DNA of 64,000 nucleotides from Planctomycetota bacterium (GCA_016795285.1 JAEUIC010000008.1:164787-228786); one strand, 5' to 3'; positions 9,272-18,259 are shown, counted from the stretch's first letter. The notes: generated by a model from the sequence alone, not told the origin. Translations and numbers: made by a program.

Positions 9272-9617
9272 CCCAGCCCTCCTTCAGCGTGCCGATCACG
9301 CGGCGGCTCGAGTCGAGGAACTGCGGCGCCTGCTGGACGTTCGCCTCGACCAGCCAGGCGCTGACCGTGCGGTAGAGCTGGTCGAGCTTCGGCACGCAGG
9401 GCGCGCCGGTGGTCGGCTCGAGCGCCTCGCGCAGCGCCGCGACGATCTCGAGCGATTTGCTGATCGCGATGCCGGCGCGCCCCCGGTCGCGGGCGTTCAC
9501 GGCGCGGCGCGCCTCCTCGATCCGGCGCAGCAATGCGTCGTAGATGCGCAGCAGGAGCTGCTCGGCGGGCATCGCCATCACCGTGTCCTGCTGGTACGCC
9601 TGGTAGGCCGTCGTCAT
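9246..9617 (-). CDS. fliS: Flagellin export chaperone FliS
   Basis: 123-residue cytoplasmic chaperone that holds flagellin unfolded and prevents premature polymerisation. The N-terminus MTTAYQAYQQDTVMAMPAEQLLLRIYDALLRRI has the classic FliS pattern (YxxxxVxTxxPxxLixmLYdgal). Helices continue through AGIAISKSLEIVAALREAL, and the C-terminal part (LYRTVSAWLVEANVQQ) also fits. It is 49 bases after fliD, in the usual fliD-fliS order, and downstream of flagellin on the same strand. The ATG is preceded by GGGAGG. Confidence 0.93.
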   Translation of the reverse strand: MTTAYQAYQQDTVMAMPAEQLLLRIYDALLRRIEEARRAVNARDRGRAGIAISKSLEIVAALREALEPTTGAPCVPKLDQLYRTVSAWLVEANVQQAPQFLDSSRRVIGTLKEGWDAAVLSLR

Positions 9618-9666
9618 CCATCCCTCCCGTGGATCGGTGGGCGCGCACGTGCGCGCCGCAGTTCAT

Positions 9667-11028
9667 TCAGTTGCCGCTGTTGAGCGAGGCGAGCGAGCCG
9701 CCCTGCGACTGCAGCCGCCCGACCAGCGTCTCCATCGCCGCGAAGCGCCGGCGCAGCGAGTCCTCGAACGTGACGAGCTGGTCCTCGCCGCGCGTGATGC
9801 GGCGCGCGAGGTCGTTCATCGAGGCGCGGAACGCGTCCTTGCGCGTCTTGATCGCGCCGTCGATCGTGTCGGTGCGCTTCTCGACGATCTCGAGCAGCCG
9901 CGCGCCGACGCCGCTGTCGACGTCGGCGACCATCTCGGTCACCGAGTCGAGGTCGTCGGCCAGCGCGGCCTTCAGCTTCGCCGAGTCGAGGGTCAGGCGG
10001 CCGGTGTTGTCGGTCGAGATGCCGACCGACGCGAGCGACGTGTAGCCGGTCAGCACCGACGAGCTCTCCTTGCTGACGGCGGTGCCGAGCGAGGTGCGCA
10101 GCGAGCGCAGCGAGCTGTCGCCGGCGAGCGGCTGGACCGAGTCCTCGCTGCTCGCGCGCGGCTTCGACTGGTCGTTCAGGAAGTCGACGACCTTGTTGTA
10201 CTCGTTGACGAAGTCCTTCAGCTGCTGCTCGATCGCCCCGAAGTCCTCGGAGATCGTGAACTTGATCGGCGTCGATCCCGAGGGCTGCGCGTCGAGCAGC
10301 TGCAGGGTGACGCCCTGGATCGCGTCCTCGACCGTGTTGCTGGCCGACGTGTAGGACTGGCCGTCGACCTCGAAGCTGGCGTCGGTGGCGGTGCGCAGCG
10401 CGGCGAGGTTCAGCACGTTGCCTTGCGGCGGCGGCAGCCCCGGCTCGGCGACGATCGAGACGGCGTTGGCGACGCCCGTCTCCTCGCCGCGCAGCTCGAG
10501 GTGCCAGTCGGTGCCGTCGAAGACGGTGGTCGCGACCGCGCCGATCTCGGCGTCGTTGATGGCGTCGCGGATGCCGTTCAGCGAGTTGTTCGTGCCGTCG
10601 ATGTCGAGGTCGGTCTGCACGCCGCCGACGTCGATCGTGAGCGTGCCGACGATGCCGACGTCGCTGTCGGCGGCCGCGAAGCCGTCGGAGCGGATGAAGC
10701 TGCTCTGCGCGAGCGAGAGCACCTCGACCTCGTAGGTGCCCGCCTTGGCGTCGGTGCGCGTCGTGAGCGAGAGGTAGTCGGCGGCGCCTTCCGGGAGGCT
10801 CGCCTTGGTGGCGACGAACTTGTCGGGGTCGGCGAGCTTCTTCAGCGCGGTCTGCAGCGCGCCCATCTTCTTCTGCAGGTCGTCGAGGGCGTTGATCTTC
10901 TTCTGGAAGCCGTCGCTCTTCGAGCGCAGCAGGTCGACCTTGCGCCCCTCGACGCCGACGAGCGCCGCGATGATCCCCTGCGTGTCGAGCCCCGACGCGA
11001 GGCCCCCGAACGTGATCGCACTCGCCAT
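9667..11028 (-). CDS. fliD: Flagellar filament cap protein FliD
   Basis: Forms the cap at the filament tip under which flagellin subunits assemble. About 453 residues. The start MASAITFGGLASGLDTQGIIAALV is the typical FliD N-terminus, the centre contains SADVKF-type beta regions, and the C-terminal coiled coil (RRITRGEDQLVTFEDSLRRRFAAMETLVGRLQSQGG) matches FliD_C. I chose the ATG at 11028 because GGAGG lies eight bases upstream; an in-frame GTG at 11043 overlaps that ribosome binding site. It sits between a flagellin gene and fliS on the same strand. Confidence 0.94.
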   Translation of the reverse strand: MASAITFGGLASGLDTQGIIAALVGVEGRKVDLLRSKSDGFQKKINALDDLQKKMGALQTALKKLADPDKFVATKASLPEGAADYLSLTTRTDAKAGTYEVEVLSLAQSSFIRSDGFAAADSDVGIVGTLTIDVGGVQTDLDIDGTNNSLNGIRDAINDAEIGAVATTVFDGTDWHLELRGEETGVANAVSIVAEPGLPPPQGNVLNLAALRTATDASFEVDGQSYTSASNTVEDAIQGVTLQLLDAQPSGSTPIKFTISEDFGAIEQQLKDFVNEYNKVVDFLNDQSKPRASSEDSVQPLAGDSSLRSLRTSLGTAVSKESSSVLTGYTSLASVGISTDNTGRLTLDSAKLKAALADDLDSVTEMVADVDSGVGARLLEIVEKRTDTIDGAIKTRKDAFRASMNDLARRITRGEDQLVTFEDSLRRRFAAMETLVGRLQSQGGSLASLNSGN

Positions 11029-11291
11029 CCTCGCGACCTCCACTGCGGACGCCCCGACGCGAAGCGCCGCGGGTCCTCCCGGTTGTTCGGCCGCCGCGGC
11101 GCGCGCTCCAATCGAGGGAAAACGATTCCCATCGCGGTCGGCGCCCCCGGGGACGCGGGAGCGACGACGGCCTCCCGGCGCCGGAGCGCCGGAAGGCCGT
11201 TCCCCCGCGGAGGGCCGCGCGGCGGGCGGAGGGGAGTGGCCCCGTCCCGCCCGCGGCGCGACCTCCTGACGTGCGCCTCAGGCCGACCCGA
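11029..11291 (-). promoter_or_regulatory. Spacer between flagellin and fliD with a GGGAA-N5-TTCCC inverted repeat
   Basis: 263 bases without a gene. GGGAA at 11116-11120 and TTCCC at 11126-11130 form an inverted repeat with a 5-base centre, about 90 bases upstream of the fliD start. Related GGAA/TTCC palindromes occur near both flagellin genes. A GC-rich hairpin-like region (GGCGCCGGAGCGCC, near 11177) may help terminate the flagellin transcript. No clear sigma-54 or sigma-28 promoter is visible. Confidence 0.35.
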
Positions 11292-12116
11292 TCACCCGAG
11301 GAGGGAGAGGGCCGACTGCGGCTGCACGTTCGCCTGCGACAGGATCGAGAGGGCGGCCTGCTGCAGGATCGAGTTGCGCGTGAGGTCCGCCGTCTCGAAG
11401 GCGACGTCGACGTCACGGATGCGCGACTCGGCGGCGCTGAGCGACTCGATGCTCACGCCGATGTTGGAGATGGTCGAGGACAGGCGGTTCTGCGCCGCGC
11501 CGAGGTCGCCGCGGAGCGAGCTCACCGTGTCGATCGCGGTGTCGATCGCCGTGATCGCGCCGGTCGGCGAGCCGGCCGAGCTGATGTCGAGCGTGTCGAT
11601 GCCGAGGTCGGAGGAGAGCGCGGAGTCGAGGTCGACCGAGATCGTGTCGCTCGAGGCCGTGCCGGAGCCGACCTGGAAGGAGACGGTCGCCTGGGAGCCG
11701 TCGAGGAGCTTGATGGTGTTGAACTCGGTCGACTGGCTGATGCGGTCGACTTCCGAGATCAGGTCCTGGAACTCCTGGTCGAGCGTGTCCTTGTCGCCCG
11801 CCGAGGCGGTGCCGTTGTTCGCCTGGATCGAGAGCTCGCGCATGCGGATGAGGATCGAGCTGACTTCGTTCAGCGCGCCTTCGGCCGTCTGCACCAGCGA
11901 GATGCCGTCGTTGGCATTGCGCTGCGCCTGGCCGAGCGAGCGGGTCTGCGCGCGCAGCCGCTCCGAGATGCCGAGGCCGGCGGCGTCGTCCGAGGCCGTC
12001 GCGATGCGAAGGCCGGTGGTCAGGTGCTGGTAGTTCTTCTCCAGCCGCGACGAGACCTGCGACAGGCCGCGCTGCGCGTTGATCGACCCGATGTTCTGGT
12101 TGATGCGAAGTGCCAT
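11292..12116 (-). CDS. fliC: Flagellin (first copy)
   Basis: Filament subunit of 274 residues, consisting essentially of the conserved D0/D1 domains with little variable region, as in many short flagellins. The N-terminus is MALRINQNIGSINAQRGLSQ, the conserved ASDDAAGLGISERLRAQ follows, and the C-terminus has SRIRDVDVAFETADLTRNSILQQAALSILSQANVQPQ. The start ATG is at 12116; longer in-frame extensions to 12566 are arginine-rich and not flagellin-like. It is similar along its full length to the second flagellin at 21075. fliD and fliS follow on the same strand, so cap and chaperone may be partly co-expressed. Confidence 0.96.
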   Translation of the reverse strand: MALRINQNIGSINAQRGLSQVSSRLEKNYQHLTTGLRIATASDDAAGLGISERLRAQTRSLGQAQRNANDGISLVQTAEGALNEVSSILIRMRELSIQANNGTASAGDKDTLDQEFQDLISEVDRISQSTEFNTIKLLDGSQATVSFQVGSGTASSDTISVDLDSALSSDLGIDTLDISSAGSPTGAITAIDTAIDTVSSLRGDLGAAQNRLSSTISNIGVSIESLSAAESRIRDVDVAFETADLTRNSILQQAALSILSQANVQPQSALSLLG

Positions 12117-12514
12117 GTGCGTCCTAACCCCCCGCGGACCTGTTCCCGGAAGACCGACCGGGGTCTCCGAAGGTGGGGTTCCGCCGCCCCAGCCGGCCGA
12201 GTTGTTCGGAGGGGGGCGATGGGGCTCAAGGGGGGGCGCCGGGTGATTCCGGGCCACCGCTCGCTCTTTTCCCGTTCGAGCGGCGGGGTGCGGCCCGTTC
12301 CGCGAGCTTTCTTCCGGGTCGCCCGCGATTCCGAGCGGCGGCGCGTCGTCTGGCACGGGGGGCGAGCGGCCGGCGAGCCCTTGGTCGGAACCTTTTTCTA
12401 AAGCCGCAGGCAGGAACTTCCGACCTCCTCTCCACGACTCGTCGGCCCGGTGGACACCCCCGTCCGCCCGGCGAGTCGCGAGCGCCGCGCAGCACGCGCG
12501 GCCGGGAGGATCCG
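12117..12514. promoter_or_regulatory. Divergent control region between flagellin and the fliO operon
   Basis: 398 bases with no gene, transcribed away from on both sides. Flagellin side: the leader can fold, with AACCCC/GGGGTT (ends near 12126 and 12180) enclosing AGACC/GGTCT (12151-12166), and it contains TTCCCGGAA at 12143-12151. fliO side: GGAACTTCC at 12413-12421, and a 13-base stretch GCTTTCTTCCGGG at 12306-12318 that recurs exactly upstream of the second flagellin. TAAA at 12399-12402 followed after 16 bases by TCCGACCT is weakly sigma-28-like. A perfect -24-type TGGCACG at 12351 lacks a matching -12 GC. Confidence 0.4.
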
Positions 12515-13078
12515 ATGGCCTTCGCCGCGCCCCGATCTGCGCTCCTCGCTGCGCCGTGGGCAGCACGCCTGCGCGTCGGGCGGACCGGCTGGCGTTACGG
12601 CCTGCCGCTCGCGCTGCTGGTGGCGGGCGCGCTCGCCTTCCAGCTCGGCGACGGCCCGCCCGCGAGCGCCGCTCCGCGCGGCGACGACGCCGCGGCGGCC
12701 GATCGCGCCGCCCCGCTCGGGGTGCCGGCGCGCGCGCCGATCGACGGCGGGGCGCTGGTCGGCGCCCTGTTGGTGGTCGGCGGGCTGCTCGCCGCGTTGC
12801 CGCTCGTCGCCAAGCGCGTCGGGGCGGCGACCCGCGGGCGCGGCGCGATCACGGTGGTGGAGACGCGCCCGCTCGGCGGGCGACGCGCGCTGCTGCTGGT
12901 CGAGGTCGAGGGGCGCAAGGTGCTGATCGGCTCCGCGGAGGCGGGGCTCGCGCTGCTCTGCCAGCTCGACGGCGCGCCGACGACGGCGACCGCCGCGGCC
13001 GAGCGCTCCGGCTTCTCCTCGGCGTTCGCCGCCGAGCTGGCGACGGCGCCGCGCCTCGCGACGGCGGAGGGCGCTTGA
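12515..13078 (+). CDS. fliO: FliO-like flagellar biosynthesis protein
   Basis: 187 residues. FliO is a small membrane protein that helps assemble the FliP ring of the flagellar export gate. Two hydrophobic segments are visible (about 30-45, LPLALLVAGALAFQL, and 75-95, GALLVGALLVVGGLLAALPLV), followed by a cytoplasmic beta-rich part (ITVVETRPLGGRRALLLVEVEGRKVLIGSAEAG) that is typical of FliO. FliO is poorly conserved, so the call rests on this domain and on the position directly before fliP with a one-base TGATG overlap. GGGAGGA precedes the ATG by four bases. Confidence 0.82.
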   Translation: MAFAAPRSALLAAPWAARLRVGRTGWRYGLPLALLVAGALAFQLGDGPPASAAPRGDDAAAADRAAPLGVPARAPIDGGALVGALLVVGGLLAALPLVAKRVGAATRGRGAITVVETRPLGGRRALLLVEVEGRKVLIGSAEAGLALLCQLDGAPTTATAAAERSGFSSAFAAELATAPRLATAEGA

Positions 13079-13938
13079 TGCCGCTCCTCCTGCGCTTGCT
13101 GCTCCAGGGCGTGATCGGCCTCGCGTTGGTCGGCTTCGGGCCGCTCGCGGCCGCGCCGTGCCACGCCCAGGAAGCGGCGCAGGACGAGGGGCTCCCCGAA
13201 GCGCCGCTCTCGCCCGAGGCGCCGGCGCGGCCCGAGTCGCTCCTCTCGCGCCTCTTCCCGCTGCGCATCTCCACCGACGACCGCCCCGCGAGCGAAGGCG
13301 GCGGCCGCGACCTCTCGACCGCGGTCGAGGTGGTCCTGCTGCTCACCTTCCTCTCGCTGCTGCCGCCGCTGCTGCTGACGGTCACCTGCTTCTCGCGCGT
13401 GATCATCGTGATGTCGTTCGTGCGGCGCGCGATGTCGACGCCCGAGCTGCCGCCGAACCCGGTGCTGATCGGCATGTCGCTCTTCCTCACCGGCGCGGTG
13501 ATGGCGCCGACCGGGAAGGCGATCCACGCCAAGGCGGTCGAGCCCTACCTCGAGGGGCGCATGGCGTTCGCCGAAGCCGCCGAATCGGCCGCCGGCGAGC
13601 TGAAGCGCTTCCTGCTCACCCATGCGCGCGAGCAGGACCTCGCCCTCTTCATGGAGCTCACCGAGACCGAGGCGGTCGAGGGGCCCGAGGAGATGCCGCT
13701 GCTGGTCGCGGTGCCGGCGTTCGTCGTCTCGGAGCTGCGCACCGCCTTCCAGATGGGCTTCGTCCTCTACCTGCCGTTCCTCGTGATCGACCTGGTCGTG
13801 TCGAGCATCCTGCTCGCGATGGGCATGTACATGCTCCCGCCGATGCTGGTGGCGACGCCGCTCAAGATCCTCCTGTTCGTGCTGGTGGACGGCTGGGGTC
13901 TGGTGATCCAGCAGGTGTGGCGCGGGTTGGCGACCTGA
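13078..13938 (+). CDS. fliP: Flagellar export gate protein FliP
   Basis: Inner-membrane component of the type III export gate, 286 residues. A cleavable-looking N-terminal signal (LLLQGVIGLALVGFGPLAAAPCHAQ) precedes the conserved core: LLTVTCFSRVIIVMSFVRRAM, PPNPVLIGMSLFLTGAVMAP, and the C-terminal PAFVVSELRTAFQMGFVLYLPFLVIDLVVSSILLAMGM. These are standard FliP blocks. It overlaps fliO by one base and is followed by fliQ after one base. Confidence 0.95.
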   Translation: MPLLLRLLLQGVIGLALVGFGPLAAAPCHAQEAAQDEGLPEAPLSPEAPARPESLLSRLFPLRISTDDRPASEGGGRDLSTAVEVVLLLTFLSLLPPLLLTVTCFSRVIIVMSFVRRAMSTPELPPNPVLIGMSLFLTGAVMAPTGKAIHAKAVEPYLEGRMAFAEAAESAAGELKRFLLTHAREQDLALFMELTETEAVEGPEEMPLLVAVPAFVVSELRTAFQMGFVLYLPFLVIDLVVSSILLAMGMYMLPPMLVATPLKILLFVLVDGWGLVIQQVWRGLAT

Positions 13939-13939
13939 C

Positions 13940-14215
13940 GTGGACACCAACACCGCCATCGCCCTGTCGCGCCAGGTGCTGCTCGAGGCGCTGCTGATCG
14001 CCGCGCCGATCCTCGGCGTGAGCCTCGTGGTCGGCGTCGTGGTCGCGCTGCTGCAGGCGCTGACGAGCCTGCAGGAGCAGACCGTCGCGATGATCCCGAA
14101 GCTGCTGACGCTGGTCGGCGCGCTCTTCGTGATGCTGCCGTGGATCCTGCGCCAGTTCATCGAGTTCACCCAGCGCATGCTGCTGAGCCTCTCCACGCTC
14201 GGAGGCGGCTCATGA
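13940..14215 (+). CDS. fliQ: Flagellar export gate protein FliQ
   Basis: 91-residue protein with two transmembrane helices (about 18-38 and 50-75). The family block GVVVALLQALTSLQEQTVAMIPKLL is clear. Together with FliP and FliR it forms the helical export gate in the basal body. The start is a GTG one base after the fliP stop, and the end overlaps fliR by four bases (ATGA). Confidence 0.94.
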   Translation: MDTNTAIALSRQVLLEALLIAAPILGVSLVVGVVVALLQALTSLQEQTVAMIPKLLTLVGALFVMLPWILRQFIEFTQRMLLSLSTLGGGS

Positions 14216-14970
14216 CGTTCGGCCTCCCCCTCGAGCCGATCGCCTGCATCGTGCTCGGCGCGCTGCGCGCCGGGATGGTGCTGATGCTCCTGCCGGTCGC
14301 CGGCGGCGAGGGGGTGCCCGGCATCGTGCGCGTGCTGCTCTCGATGCTGCTCGGCGCGGTGCTGGTCGGCGTGCCGGGCGGGGCGCTGCCGGAGACGACC
14401 ACCGGCCTCGTGCTGGCCGCGGGCCGCGAGCTCCTGATCGGCCTCTCGATGGGCTTCCTCTGCCGCGTGCTGCTCGCCGCGCCCGCGCTGGCCGGCGACC
14501 TGATCGCCGAGGAGCTCGGCCTCAAGATGGCCGAGGACGTCGACCCGATGACGCGCATCCCGTCGACCGCTCCGGCGCGCGTCTATGAGACCGGGCTGAT
14601 GCTGGTCTTCCTGGCCGCGAACGGCCACCACGACGTGATCCGCGCGCTGCACGCGTCGTTCGCGTCGTTCCCGGTCGGCGGCCACGACCTGCCGCAGGGG
14701 CTCGCCACGCTGGCCGACTCGGTGCGCACGCTGCTGCGCTTCGCCGTGATGATCGCGGCCCCGCTGCTGGCGGTGCTGATGGTCGGCAGCCTCTCGCTGG
14801 CGCTCCTCTCGAAAGCGGTGCCCGAGCTGCACGTCATGACGTTCGGCTACCCGCTGCGCCTGCTCTCGGCGCTGGCGGCCGGCGTCACGCTCTTCCCGTT
14901 CGCGCTCGCGCCGGGCCTGCGCCTCATCGCGGCGCTGCGCACCGGCCTGTTGCGCCTGGTGGAGGCGTGA
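14212..14970 (+). CDS. fliR: Flagellar export gate protein FliR
   Basis: 252-residue polytopic membrane protein of the flagellar export gate. Segments such as RAGMVLMLLPVAGGEGVPGIVRVLLSMLLG near the N-terminus, ELLIGLSMGFLCRVLLAAPALAGDLIAEELGL in the middle and HVMTFGYPLRLLSALAAGVTLFPF near the C-terminus follow the FliR layout of repeated hydrophobic helices. The ATG at 14212 overlaps the fliQ stop; flhB begins one base after the FliR stop. Gene order fliP-fliQ-fliR-flhB-flhA is standard. Confidence 0.92.
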   Translation: MTFGLPLEPIACIVLGALRAGMVLMLLPVAGGEGVPGIVRVLLSMLLGAVLVGVPGGALPETTTGLVLAAGRELLIGLSMGFLCRVLLAAPALAGDLIAEELGLKMAEDVDPMTRIPSTAPARVYETGLMLVFLAANGHHDVIRALHASFASFPVGGHDLPQGLATLADSVRTLLRFAVMIAAPLLAVLMVGSLSLALLSKAVPELHVMTFGYPLRLLSALAAGVTLFPFALAPGLRLIAALRTGLLRLVEA

Positions 14971-14971
14971 C

Positions 14972-16090
14972 GTGGGGGAGATGTTCGACAAGGACGATCG
15001 CACCGAGGAAGCGACCGCGAAGCATCGCGGCGACGCGCACGAGCGCGGCAACTTCGCGCGCAGCCAGGACCTCTCCACCGCGCTGCTGCTGCTGGCGATC
15101 GCGACGGTGCTCATCGTGAGCGGCCGCGCGCTGCTCGACACGTTCCGCTCCGGCATCGTCGGGGCGATCCGCCACCTCGACGAGGCGCCCACCACCGTCG
15201 CGGCCGCCACCTCGCTGCTGCGCGGCGAGCTGCTGACCGGGCTGCGTTGGGTGCTGCCGTTCCTCGGCACCGCGGCCGTCGTCTCCGCGGGGATCCACTT
15301 CTCGCAGGCCGGCGGCTTCCGCATCGCGCGCGACGCCATCAAGTTCGACGTCACGCGCCTCGACCCGATGCAGGGCTTCGGGAAGATCTTCAGCCTGAAG
15401 GGCTTCTCCAAGGTCGGCGGCACGCTGCTCAAGACCGTGCTGGTGATCGGCGTGCTGTGGTGGGCGCTGCGCGGCCGCCTCGACGAGATCGCCGGCTTCT
15501 CGGCCCTCGAGTTCGAGCAGTCGGCGCCGCGCCTCGGCGCGCTGATCCTGAGCCTCTTCCTGCGCATGTGCGCCGCGCTGGTCGTGCTGGGCTTCGTCGA
15601 CTACCTCTACCAGCGCTGGCAGCACAACCGCGACCTGCGCATGACCAAGCAGCAGGTGCGCGACGAGGCGAAGAACGAGGACGGCGACCCGCAGATCAAG
15701 CGCAAGATCAAGGAGCGGATGCGCGCGATCGTCGAGAAGCCGCTGCGCCAGGCGGTGGCCGAGGCGACCGTCGTCATCACCAACCCGACCCACTTCGCCG
15801 TCGCGCTCGAGTACCAGGAGGGGCGCTCCGCCGCGCCGCGCGTGGTGGCGAAGGGCGCCGACCTGCTCGCGCAGGAGATCCGGCGCATCGCGCGCGACGC
15901 CGACGTCCCGGTCATCGAGCAGCCGCCGCTCGCCCGCGCGCTGTTCCGCGAGGTGAAGGTCGGCGACCTCGTCCCCGAATCGCTCTACCGCGCCGTCGCG
16001 AGCGTGCTGGCGCTGGTCTGGCGGCTGCGCGAGCAGCGCAAGAAGCGGTCGCAGCCGGCGCAGGGCGCCGCCGCGCCCGGGAGGAAGTGA
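14972..16090 (+). CDS. flhB: Flagellar export switch protein FlhB
   Basis: 372 residues, inner-membrane protein that switches export from rod/hook to filament substrates. The N-terminus MGEMFDKDDRTEEATAKHRGDAHERG is characteristic. Four hydrophobic segments follow, then the cytoplasmic domain with the self-cleaving motif NPTH (in VITNPTHFAVALEY, about residue 270) and PLARALFREVKVGDLVPESLYRAVASVLALVW. The start is a GTG one base after fliR; a second possible start is the ATG at 14981. FliK, encoded at 22887, would be its ruler partner. Confidence 0.96.
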   Translation: MGEMFDKDDRTEEATAKHRGDAHERGNFARSQDLSTALLLLAIATVLIVSGRALLDTFRSGIVGAIRHLDEAPTTVAAATSLLRGELLTGLRWVLPFLGTAAVVSAGIHFSQAGGFRIARDAIKFDVTRLDPMQGFGKIFSLKGFSKVGGTLLKTVLVIGVLWWALRGRLDEIAGFSALEFEQSAPRLGALILSLFLRMCAALVVLGFVDYLYQRWQHNRDLRMTKQQVRDEAKNEDGDPQIKRKIKERMRAIVEKPLRQAVAEATVVITNPTHFAVALEYQEGRSAAPRVVAKGADLLAQEIRRIARDADVPVIEQPPLARALFREVKVGDLVPESLYRAVASVLALVWRLREQRKKRSQPAQGAAAPGRK

Positions 16091-16093
16091 GCG

Positions 16094-18259
16094 ATGGCCG
16101 CCAACGCCGCCAGCGCCGCTCCGCCGATCTCGCTCGCCGCCGCCGGCGCCTCCGCAGCGCCGCGCGTCGCCGCGGCTGGCCACGCCGCCGCCGCGTGGAC
16201 GCCGCCGCCGCCCGCCGCGCCGGTCTTCCGCAACGCCGACGTCGGCCTCGCCATCGGCCTGGTCGGCCTGCTGATGATCCTGCTGGTCCCGCTGCCGCCG
16301 TGGCTGCTCGACCTGCTGCTGGTCGTGAACCTCGCGAGCAGCATCCTGATGCTGCTGCTGGTGCTGGCGAGCGGCAAGCCGCTCGAGCTCTCCACCTTCC
16401 CGACCCTGCTGCTCTTCAGCGCGCTGTTCCGCCTGGCGCTGAACGTCGCCAGCACGCGCCTCATCCTGCTGCACGGCCATGCCGGCGACGTGATCCAGTC
16501 GTTCGGCGAGTTCGTCGTCGGCGGCAACCTCGTGGTCGGCGTAGTGATCTTCCTGATCCTGGTGGTGATCCAGTTCGTCGTCATCACCAAGGGCGCCGGC
16601 CGCATCAGCGAGGTGGCCGCGCGCTTCACCCTCGACGCCATGCCCGGCAAGCAGATGGCGATCGACGCCGAGCTCAACAACGGCTCGATCAGCCCCGAGG
16701 AGGCCAAGGCGCGCCGCAGCGAGGTGTCGCGCGAGGCGGAGTTCCACGGCGCGATGGACGGCGCCAGCAAGTTCGTGCGCGGCGACGCCGTGGCCGGCCT
16801 GATCATCACCGGCGTCAACCTGGTGGGCGGCATCTGCGTCGCGCTGATGCGCGGCATGGACGTCAGCCAGGCGTTCAAGACCTACTCGATCCTCTCGATC
16901 GGCGACGGCCTCGTCGCGCAGATCCCGGCGCTGATCGTCGCCACCGCCGGCGCGATCATCGTCACCAAGGCGAGCATCGAGTCGAACCTCGGCGACCAGC
17001 TCGCGCTGCAGGTCACCGAGCAGAAGCGCGGCGTGCTGATGGCCGGCGTGATCGTCGGCCTGATCGGCATGGCGCCCGGCCTGCCGCTGCTGCCGTTCGC
17101 GGTCCTGTCGGCCGCCCTGATCGCGCTGTCGCGCATGCGCCGCGCGCAGCCGGAGGCGGTCGACGAGGGCGGCGACGCGGCCGCCAGCGCGGTCGAGGAG
17201 CAGAGCGTCGAGCTCGAGCGCCTCCTCAAGATCGACGCGATGAACGTGGAGCTCGGCTACCGGCTGCTCCACCTCGTCGAGAAGAACAAGAGCGGCGGCC
17301 TGCTCTCCCACATCGCGCAGGTGCGCAAGCGCTTCGCCGGCGAGATGGGGGTGATCGTCCCGCCGATCCGCGTGACCGACAACGTGAAGCTCGCCGCCGG
17401 CGCCTACCGGATCCTCGTGCGCGGACAGGTGGTCGCCGCGGGCGAGCTGCGCCCCGGGATGCTGCTGGCGATGAACCCCGGCAAGGGGAAGCCGGGCTTC
17501 CCCGGCGAGGCGACCCGCGAGCCGACCTTCGGGCTGCCGGCGCTCTGGATCGAGGAGGCGCGCCGCACCGAGGCGGAGCTCGCCGGCTACACGGTGGTCG
17601 AGCCGGTCTCGGTGCTGGTGACCCACCTCTCCGAGTCGATCCGCGAGCAGTCGTCGCTGATGCTGACGCGCGACGACGTGAAGACGCTGGTCGAGAACGT
17701 GCGCAAGGACGCGCCGGCGGTCGTCGACGACCTCATCCCGAACCAGCTCTCCTACGGCGACCTCCATCGCGTGCTGCGCGCGCTGCTGGCCGAGCGCGTC
17801 TCCATCAAGAACCTCGCCGCGATCCTCGAGGTCGTCTCGGAGCACGTCGGCCAGACCAAGGACCCCGACGCGCTCGCCGAGCTCGCCCGCCGCCGGCTGG
17901 CGCGCACCGTCGTCGAGCCCTACCTCGACGACAGCGGCAAGCTCTCGGTGGTCACCTTCGATCCCGCGCTCGAGCGGACGCTGGTCGACGTGGCGCGCAA
18001 CCAGGAGAGCGGCGACGGCGCCAACGTCGTGCGCGTCGCGCTCGATCGCATCCTCGTCGAGGTGAAGAAGCTCGCCGAGCGCGGCCAGGAGACGGTGGTG
18101 CTGGTCCGCGCCGAGGCGCGCACCTTCCTGCGTGACCTGCTGAAGAGCGTCGCGCCGCGTGCCGTGGTGCTGAGCTACGCCGAGGCGGCCGCCGCGAAGC
18201 GGGTCGAGCCGGTCGCGATCGTGTCGCTGGCCGAGGCGCCCGGGAGGGCCGTCGCATGA
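16094..18259 (+). CDS. flhA: Flagellar export platform protein FlhA
   Basis: 721-residue membrane protein forming the nonameric ring that receives chaperone-substrate complexes. After an Ala/Pro-rich ~45-residue leader there are about eight membrane helices. Family motifs are FPTLLLFSALFRLALNVASTRLILL, the long loop with VAARFTLDAMPGKQMAIDAELNNG, and SILSIGDGLVAQIPALIVATAGAIIVTK. The cytoplasmic C-terminal half includes LVDDLIPNQLSYGDLHRVLRALLAERVSIKNL. The end overlaps the next gene by four bases. Confidence 0.97.
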   Translation: MAANAASAAPPISLAAAGASAAPRVAAAGHAAAAWTPPPPAAPVFRNADVGLAIGLVGLLMILLVPLPPWLLDLLLVVNLASSILMLLLVLASGKPLELSTFPTLLLFSALFRLALNVASTRLILLHGHAGDVIQSFGEFVVGGNLVVGVVIFLILVVIQFVVITKGAGRISEVAARFTLDAMPGKQMAIDAELNNGSISPEEAKARRSEVSREAEFHGAMDGASKFVRGDAVAGLIITGVNLVGGICVALMRGMDVSQAFKTYSILSIGDGLVAQIPALIVATAGAIIVTKASIESNLGDQLALQVTEQKRGVLMAGVIVGLIGMAPGLPLLPFAVLSAALIALSRMRRAQPEAVDEGGDAAASAVEEQSVELERLLKIDAMNVELGYRLLHLVEKNKSGGLLSHIAQVRKRFAGEMGVIVPPIRVTDNVKLAAGAYRILVRGQVVAAGELRPGMLLAMNPGKGKPGFPGEATREPTFGLPALWIEEARRTEAELAGYTVVEPVSVLVTHLSESIREQSSLMLTRDDVKTLVENVRKDAPAVVDDLIPNQLSYGDLHRVLRALLAERVSIKNLAAILEVVSEHVGQTKDPDALAELARRRLARTVVEPYLDDSGKLSVVTFDPALERTLVDVARNQESGDGANVVRVALDRILVEVKKLAERGQETVVLVRAEARTFLRDLLKSVAPRAVVLSYAEAAAAKRVEPVAIVSLAEAPGRAVA

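Noticed and set aside
12351..12367. Perfect sigma-54 -24 element TGGCACG upstream of fliO
   Set aside because: The -12 position reads GCGAG; the GC falls one base too early for the strict sigma-54 spacing.
12399..12426. Sigma-28-like promoter TAAA-N16-TCCGACCT before fliO
   Set aside because: Spacing is one base long and only the CCGA core agrees at -10; too weak to list as a promoter on its own.
11292..12566. 150-residue N-terminal extension of flagellin 1
   Set aside because: Flagellins start at the MALRINQN motif; the extension is Pro/Arg-rich and crosses the divergent control region.
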